Positions 60,076 through 64,000 of a stretch of 64,000 nt of DNA are shown in pieces. The stretch spans positions 1 to 64,000 of the forward strand of contig JAYFRF010000006.1 of NCBI GenBank assembly GCA_034926225.1. Reading direction: 5' to 3'. The position numbers and the translations under genes are program-made. Source of the DNA: JAAZKA01 sp034926225 (GTDB lineage: Bacteria > Bacillota > Clostridia > Oscillospirales > QAMX01). The first letter of the stretch is position 1. Every line of letters begins with the position of its first letter. The notes below the pieces were generated by a model. The model saw nothing but the letters and a program-made list of their open reading frames with translations, was not told the origin of the DNA and searched no databases.

Positions 60076-61011
60076 ATGAAACTGGATTTTATCAACAGAC
60101 CGGAATACGGTGACTGCGAGCCGATTAGGCTCGTTTTAGACGATGTAGAGGGCATCCCGGCGGTGCTGACGCGGTATTCGACGAAAATCTTACCGCTGCG
60201 GCGGCACCGGCATGAGTATGTCCAAATTAACTATGTTCTGCGCGGCGGCGCGAGGCATGTGATCAACGGGCATGAGTTCGAGGTATCGAAGGGGGACATT
60301 TTCATTGTCCCCCCGTACGTGCCGCACAGCATCCTTCCGCTGCCGGACACGGCTGCGGCGGGCGAGGGCATCATCTGCGAATTTGAGTTCATGCCGGAGT
60401 TCATCAATTCGAACTTCACGGACTATGACGAAGCGCGGAGCTTTTTTGATTTTGCGTATATCGAGCCATTTTTAGTGACGGAAGCGCATGTACGGCCGTT
60501 TTTGAACCTGACGGGCACGCTGCAGCTGGAGGTAGAGGGCATTTTGGACGAGGCGTACGCCGAGTATATGGAGAAACGCGACGGGTACGGGCTGATCATC
60601 AAATCCCTCCTTTTAAAGCTGCTGGTTTTAGTCGGGCGGCGGTACACGGAGGCGATCCGCGCGGACGGCAGCATTTATGACCGGCACAGCCGGGCGATCC
60701 ACGACGTAATGCGGTTTGCAGAGGATCACTATGCGGAGGAGATCGCGCTCTCCGACGCAGCGCGCATCGCGATGCTGTCACCGTCCTATTTCCGCAACAT
60801 GTTCAAGGGCGTCACAGGCAAGACGTTTGTGGAGTATCTGATGCAAGTGCGGCTCGCACATGCCTGTGAGATGCTGACGAGAACAAACGTGGCGATAACG
60901 GACATTTGCGGTGAGGTCGGCTTCAACAGCGTGGCGCATTTCAACAAATCATTTAAGCGGACGATCGGCGAGACGCCGAGCGAATACCGCAGGAATCACG
61001 AGAATGCATAG
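60076..61011 (+). CDS. AraC family regulator with cupin domain
   Basis: The 311-residue protein has an N-terminal cupin (residues 20-110; RHRHEYVQINYVLRGGARHV, then DIFIVPPYVPHSILP) likely to bind a sugar or similar ligand. The C-terminal AraC DNA-binding domain spans about 210-308 (IALSDAARIAMLSPSYFRNM and ICGEVGFNSVAHFNKSFKRT). No catabolic operon adjoins it, so its targets are elsewhere or include the following folate genes. The ribosome binding site is weak. Confidence 0.87.
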   Translation: MKLDFINRPEYGDCEPIRLVLDDVEGIPAVLTRYSTKILPLRRHRHEYVQINYVLRGGARHVINGHEFEVSKGDIFIVPPYVPHSILPLPDTAAAGEGIICEFEFMPEFINSNFTDYDEARSFFDFAYIEPFLVTEAHVRPFLNLTGTLQLEVEGILDEAYAEYMEKRDGYGLIIKSLLLKLLVLVGRRYTEAIRADGSIYDRHSRAIHDVMRFAEDHYAEEIALSDAARIAMLSPSYFRNMFKGVTGKTFVEYLMQVRLAHACEMLTRTNVAITDICGEVGFNSVAHFNKSFKRTIGETPSEYRRNHENA

Positions 61012-61025
61012 AAAGGACGAAGCTT

Positions 61026-61640
61026 ATGGAGATGGAGACCTTCCTTGAGACGCTGGCGTCGGGATCGCCGACCCCCGGCGGCGGCGGCGCTGCGGCGCTT
61101 TCTGGCGCGGTATCGGCGGCGCTTTCGTCGATGGTCGCGAATTTAACCTCCGGCAAGAAGAAGTATGCGGAGTTTCAGCCGGAAATCGACCGGATCATAA
61201 CCGATACAGCGACGCTGCGGGCGGCGCTGTACGGCTTTATCGCGCGAGACGCGGCGGCATTCGCACCGCTGGCGCGCGCGTACGGGATCCCGAAGGACGC
61301 GCCGGGACGAGAGGAGATGCTGGAGGCTGCGCTGCACGAAGCGGCGGGGGTGCCTCTTGCACTGCTCGAGACGCTTTGCGAGCTGATACCGATCTGCGAG
61401 CGGCTGCTCGTGATCGGGTCGCGCCTAGCTCTCAGCGACGTAGGCTGCGCGTCAGCGGCGTGCCGGTGCGCGGCGGACAGCGCGGCGTTAAATGTATATA
61501 TCAACACGAAGCTGATGCACGACGCGGCATTTGCGGCGGCGCTGAACGCACGGACGGACGAGCTGACGGAACAAATCGACGCGGCGTGCGACAAGGTTTA
61601 CGGCGCGGTGCGGATGCGGATGCGGGGGGAGAAGGCATGA
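61026..61640 (+). CDS. Cyclodeaminase/cyclohydrolase (FTCD_C) family protein
   Basis: This 204-residue helical protein matches the formiminotransferase-cyclodeaminase C-terminal family: FLETLASGSPTPGGGGAAAL, then SSMVANLTSGKKKY and the SDVGCASAACRCAADSAALN helix. It likely converts 5-formimino-THF to 5,10-methenyl-THF or acts as a methenyl-THF cyclohydrolase. It overlaps folD by 4 bp, which handles the same intermediate, so the two form a one-carbon module. Confidence 0.9.
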   Translation: MEMETFLETLASGSPTPGGGGAAALSGAVSAALSSMVANLTSGKKKYAEFQPEIDRIITDTATLRAALYGFIARDAAAFAPLARAYGIPKDAPGREEMLEAALHEAAGVPLALLETLCELIPICERLLVIGSRLALSDVGCASAACRCAADSAALNVYINTKLMHDAAFAAALNARTDELTEQIDAACDKVYGAVRMRMRGEKA

Positions 61641-62476
61641 CGGAATTACGGGGTATGCCGGTCGTAAAGGCAATGGCAGAGAAGCTGAAGGCGGAGATCG
61701 CGGCGATGGCGTCACGTGGCATTGTGCCGACACTTGCCATTTTACGCGTAGGCGAGCGCGGAGACGATCTGGCGTACGAACGCGGGGCGATCAAGCGGTT
61801 TACAGCGGCGGGAGCCGCTGTAAAGGTCATCGCGCTGCCCGAAACCTGCACGCAGGCGGAGCTGGAGGACGCGGTCAACGGGATCAACTCCGACGACGGC
61901 ATTCATTCCGCGTTGATCTTCCGGCCGTTGCCGAAAACGCTGTCAGAGGACCGCGTCAAAGCGCTGCTCGACCCGCGCAAGGACGCCGACTGCATGACCC
62001 CAAACAGCGCCGCGGCGCTGTTTATGGGGAAATGCGACTTCCCGCCGTGTACGCCGCAGGCTGTGCTGGAGCTTTTGGACTTCTATAAAATCCCGCTTGC
62101 GGGCGCGAAGGTTACGTTAATCGGGCGCAGCCTGGTCGTCGGCAAGCCGCTCGCGCTGCTCTTGATCGGTCGGAGCGCGACGGTCACGGTCTGTCACACG
62201 AAGACGCGCGAGCTTGCCGAGGAGTGCCGCAAGGCGGACATCCTCATCGCCGCGGCGGGTGCGGCGCGCATGGTGACGGCGGACTTTGTGCGCCCCGGGC
62301 AGGTCGTCGTAGACGTCGGGATCAATGTCGCGGGCGATACCCTGTGTGGAGACGTGGATTATGACGCGGTCGCCCCTGTCGTGGACGCGCTCACGCCGGT
62401 GCCCGGCGGTGTCGGGACGATCACGACGTCGGTACTTTTGGCAAACACGGTACGGGCGGCAAAATTGGCATCATAA
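61637..62476 (+). CDS. folD: Methylene-THF dehydrogenase/methenyl-THF cyclohydrolase
   Basis: The 279-residue protein is FolD. It has RVGERGDDLAYERGAIKRF with Tyr and Lys of the active site, the LLDPRKDADCMT loop, the VTLIGRSLVVGKPLALLL cofactor motif and the end TPVPGGVGTITTSVLLANTV. It interconverts methylene-, methenyl- and formyl-THF with NADP. ATG 61637 overlaps the FTCD_C stop codon; upstream frame is antisense-like shadow. The product feeds purine synthesis, where PurL in this window also acts. Confidence 0.93.
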   Translation: MTELRGMPVVKAMAEKLKAEIAAMASRGIVPTLAILRVGERGDDLAYERGAIKRFTAAGAAVKVIALPETCTQAELEDAVNGINSDDGIHSALIFRPLPKTLSEDRVKALLDPRKDADCMTPNSAAALFMGKCDFPPCTPQAVLELLDFYKIPLAGAKVTLIGRSLVVGKPLALLLIGRSATVTVCHTKTRELAEECRKADILIAAAGAARMVTADFVRPGQVVVDVGINVAGDTLCGDVDYDAVAPVVDALTPVPGGVGTITTSVLLANTVRAAKLAS

Positions 62477-62528
62477 GGCTTTGCCGTCAGCCGTCGTAAA
62501 ACCTTCCCGCGCGGCCCATAAAAAAGCG

Positions 62529-62579
62529 TCCCCCCTATCGCGTCTTGGCATTCATCATGCCATGCGGCGGGGAGGGACA
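62529..62579. terminator. Hairpin between folD and the convergent gtrA gene
   Basis: gtcccccc and the complementary ggggagggac frame an inner ggcat/atgcc hairpin. A T-rich tract (tttgttttta) follows on the plus strand and aaaaaa precedes it, so it could end transcription from both sides. Confidence 0.6.
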
Positions 62580-62587
62580 CTTTGTTT

Positions 62588-63034
62588 TTATGATTGCTTT
62601 TTCTGTTTTCGGAAGACGACCCACTTCGACAAAACGTAGTTTAAAACGAGAATCAAGACGCTGATGATCCCCTTCGAGATCATATATTGAATCCCGCAGA
62701 TTTCATAAAGCAGGGAGAACCCGCCGGCTTCCACGAGCATCGTAAGGCCGCGGGCGGCGAAGAAGGAAACGGCCTCTCGGAACAGGTCGGCCCGGGTACG
62801 GCAATGGGTGCGGAAGACGACGAGTTTGTTGGCGACGTAGGCGAAAACGACGGCGCAGACGATGCTGAGGATGTTTGCGATATTGGCGTTGATGCCCGTG
62901 ATATTGACGAAGAACCATAGGGAGCCGAAGCTGACGGCGGTGGTGAGGGCGCCGATGACGGCGTAGCGCAAGAGTTCCTGTATCTTGTCGGACAGTAAGA
63001 TTGCCCGTAAACGCTGCCAGAGCTTTTGCATCAT
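62588..63034 (-). CDS. GtrA family membrane protein
   Basis: This 148-residue protein has four membrane segments and the GtrA pattern: LLRYAVIGALTTAVSFGSLW, then NILSIVCAVVFAYVANKLVVF and the final LNYVLSKWVVFRK. GtrA proteins flip polyprenyl-linked sugars or support glycosylation of cell-surface polymers. It lies 16 bp after the GT2 gene in the same operon. Confidence 0.9.
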   Translation of the reverse strand: MMQKLWQRLRAILLSDKIQELLRYAVIGALTTAVSFGSLWFFVNITGINANIANILSIVCAVVFAYVANKLVVFRTHCRTRADLFREAVSFFAARGLTMLVEAGGFSLLYEICGIQYMISKGIISVLILVLNYVLSKWVVFRKQKKQS

Positions 63035-63050
63035 CGTTCTCCTTTTTCCC

Positions 63051-63965
63051 TTAGACGCGCTCGGAGACGATATAGCGGGCGCGGCCTTTGACCTCGTCGT
63101 AGACGCGGGAAACGTATGCGCCGAGGATGCCGACGGAGAGAAGGATACAGCCCGCGGCGAGGAGGACGGTTAAAATCACCCACTGGGTACCGGTGACGCC
63201 GGTACGCATACAGGCGCGGACGATCATGACGACGGCGTCGGCAAAGGCGCCGAGGAAGCTTAAAAACGCCGTCAGGAAGGCGATATAGAGGGGGGCTGCG
63301 GTGTTTGACACGATGGCGTTGAAGGCGAGCTTTAAAAGCCGCTTTGTGGAGAAGCGGGAGGTGCCGTCGTCACGGTCATCGACCGAGAAGGGGAAATTGA
63401 CACGCTTAAAGCCGACGTAATCGACGATGGAACGGAAGAAGCGGTTACCTTCGGTCATTTTACGGATTTCGTCGACGACGGGGCGCCGCAGGAGCTTAAA
63501 ATCGGAGGAATTGTCGAGGTCAAGTCCGGTAGCGGCTTTGAGAATGCCATAGAACCCCTTGGCGAGCAGCTTTGATCGCAGGGTTTCGTTACCGCGATAC
63601 TCCTTAACGCCGTCGACGATATCGGCGTCGGAGGCTTCTAGCAGGTCGAGCATTCCGCGCACGCTGCGCGGGGGATGCTGGAGATCGGAGTCCATCACAA
63701 GGTAAATCTCGTCGTCGATCGCGTCAAGACCCGCGGAAATCGCGGTTTCCTTCCCGAAGTTCCGGGAGAAGCGGATACCGCCGACGTTTGGCATCTCGGC
63801 ATGCAGCTTTCGGACAACCGACCATGTGGAATCGCGGGAGCCGTCGTCGACGAGCATAAAGCGCGCCGCGATGCCGTCGGCCTTTAAAATACGATCGATT
63901 TGGGTAATATGTGCGTAAAGCCCTTTTTCCTCATTAAAGACCGGTATCACAACGGCCAGAGCCAT
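63051..63965 (-). CDS. Family 2 glycosyltransferase (GtrB/DPM1-like)
   Basis: The 304-residue protein has an N-terminal GT-A domain (LAVVIPVFNEEKGLYAHI, VDDGSRDST, DSDLQHPP with the metal-binding Asp) and two C-terminal membrane segments ending in GAYVSRVYDEVKGRARY. It should transfer a sugar from a nucleotide donor to undecaprenyl phosphate, the product then being moved by the GtrA protein encoded next. Upstream sequence to the window end holds only its ribosome binding site region. Confidence 0.92.
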   Translation of the reverse strand: MALAVVIPVFNEEKGLYAHITQIDRILKADGIAARFMLVDDGSRDSTWSVVRKLHAEMPNVGGIRFSRNFGKETAISAGLDAIDDEIYLVMDSDLQHPPRSVRGMLDLLEASDADIVDGVKEYRGNETLRSKLLAKGFYGILKAATGLDLDNSSDFKLLRRPVVDEIRKMTEGNRFFRSIVDYVGFKRVNFPFSVDDRDDGTSRFSTKRLLKLAFNAIVSNTAAPLYIAFLTAFLSFLGAFADAVVMIVRACMRTGVTGTQWVILTVLLAAGCILLSVGILGAYVSRVYDEVKGRARYIVSERV

Positions 63966-64000
63966 ATGGCTGCGCCCCTTTCGCCTGCATATACTAACGC

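Overview
The window looks like a chromosomal segment of an anaerobic, endospore-forming Clostridia (Oscillospirales/Christensenellales-like) genome. Supporting signs are the cotJ spore-coat operon, a Ger germination receptor operon, the rpsO-pnp-M16 peptidase order, an IreB-family protein, a clostridial one-chain PurL with its own glutaminase domain, several near-consensus sigma-A promoters and strong AGGAGG-type ribosome binding sites. Most of the window is G+C-rich. A few islands, above all the ger operon at 33-37 kb, are clearly A+T-richer.

Layout. 1-9 kb is accessory and decayed: a frameshifted IS5-like element, a PadR/DUF1700/two-SDR operon, and then fragments of a primase, a BlaI/BlaR1 pair, a relaxase, a lipase and an AAA_13 (RloC/PrrC-like) ATPase. 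9-14.5 kb holds small metabolic and membrane genes and a wrecked ABC exporter, which ends in arrays of short repeats that look like insertion-sequence ends. 15-31 kb is carbohydrate and organic-acid uptake: an LplABC-type ABC transporter with a divergent membrane AraC regulator, an isomerase/hydroxyacid dehydrogenase fusion, a FAH-family hydrolase, a GH20-like enzyme and a TAXI-type TRAP transporter. 32-40 kb is the cotJ locus, split by a mobile element. 40-64 kb is mostly housekeeping: ParA, PurL, an MMPL exporter with its TetR regulator, rpsO, pnp, an M16 peptidase, a ZIP transporter, IreB, an NlpC/P60 hydrolase, the FTCD_C/FolD folate pair, GtrA and a GT2.

The main discovery is a 6845-bp element inside cotJC, the manganese-catalase-like spore coat gene. 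Its ends carry a perfect 20-bp inverted repeat. The two junctions share GAATT, and the circularised ends form a symmetric attP whose dyad centre is the GA of that core. Recombining the junctions in silico restores an uninterrupted 197-codon cotJC and rejoins its split ExxH metal motif. A large serine recombinase gene lies just inside the right end, as in sporulation-controlled skin-type elements. Unlike the classical examples, the cargo is a complete spore germinant receptor operon (gerA-gerC-small D-gerB), preceded by a sigma-G-like promoter. The model is an inference: in the mother cell the recombinase excises the element so that cotJC can be made, while the forespore chromosome keeps the element, expresses the receptor and passes both to the next generation.
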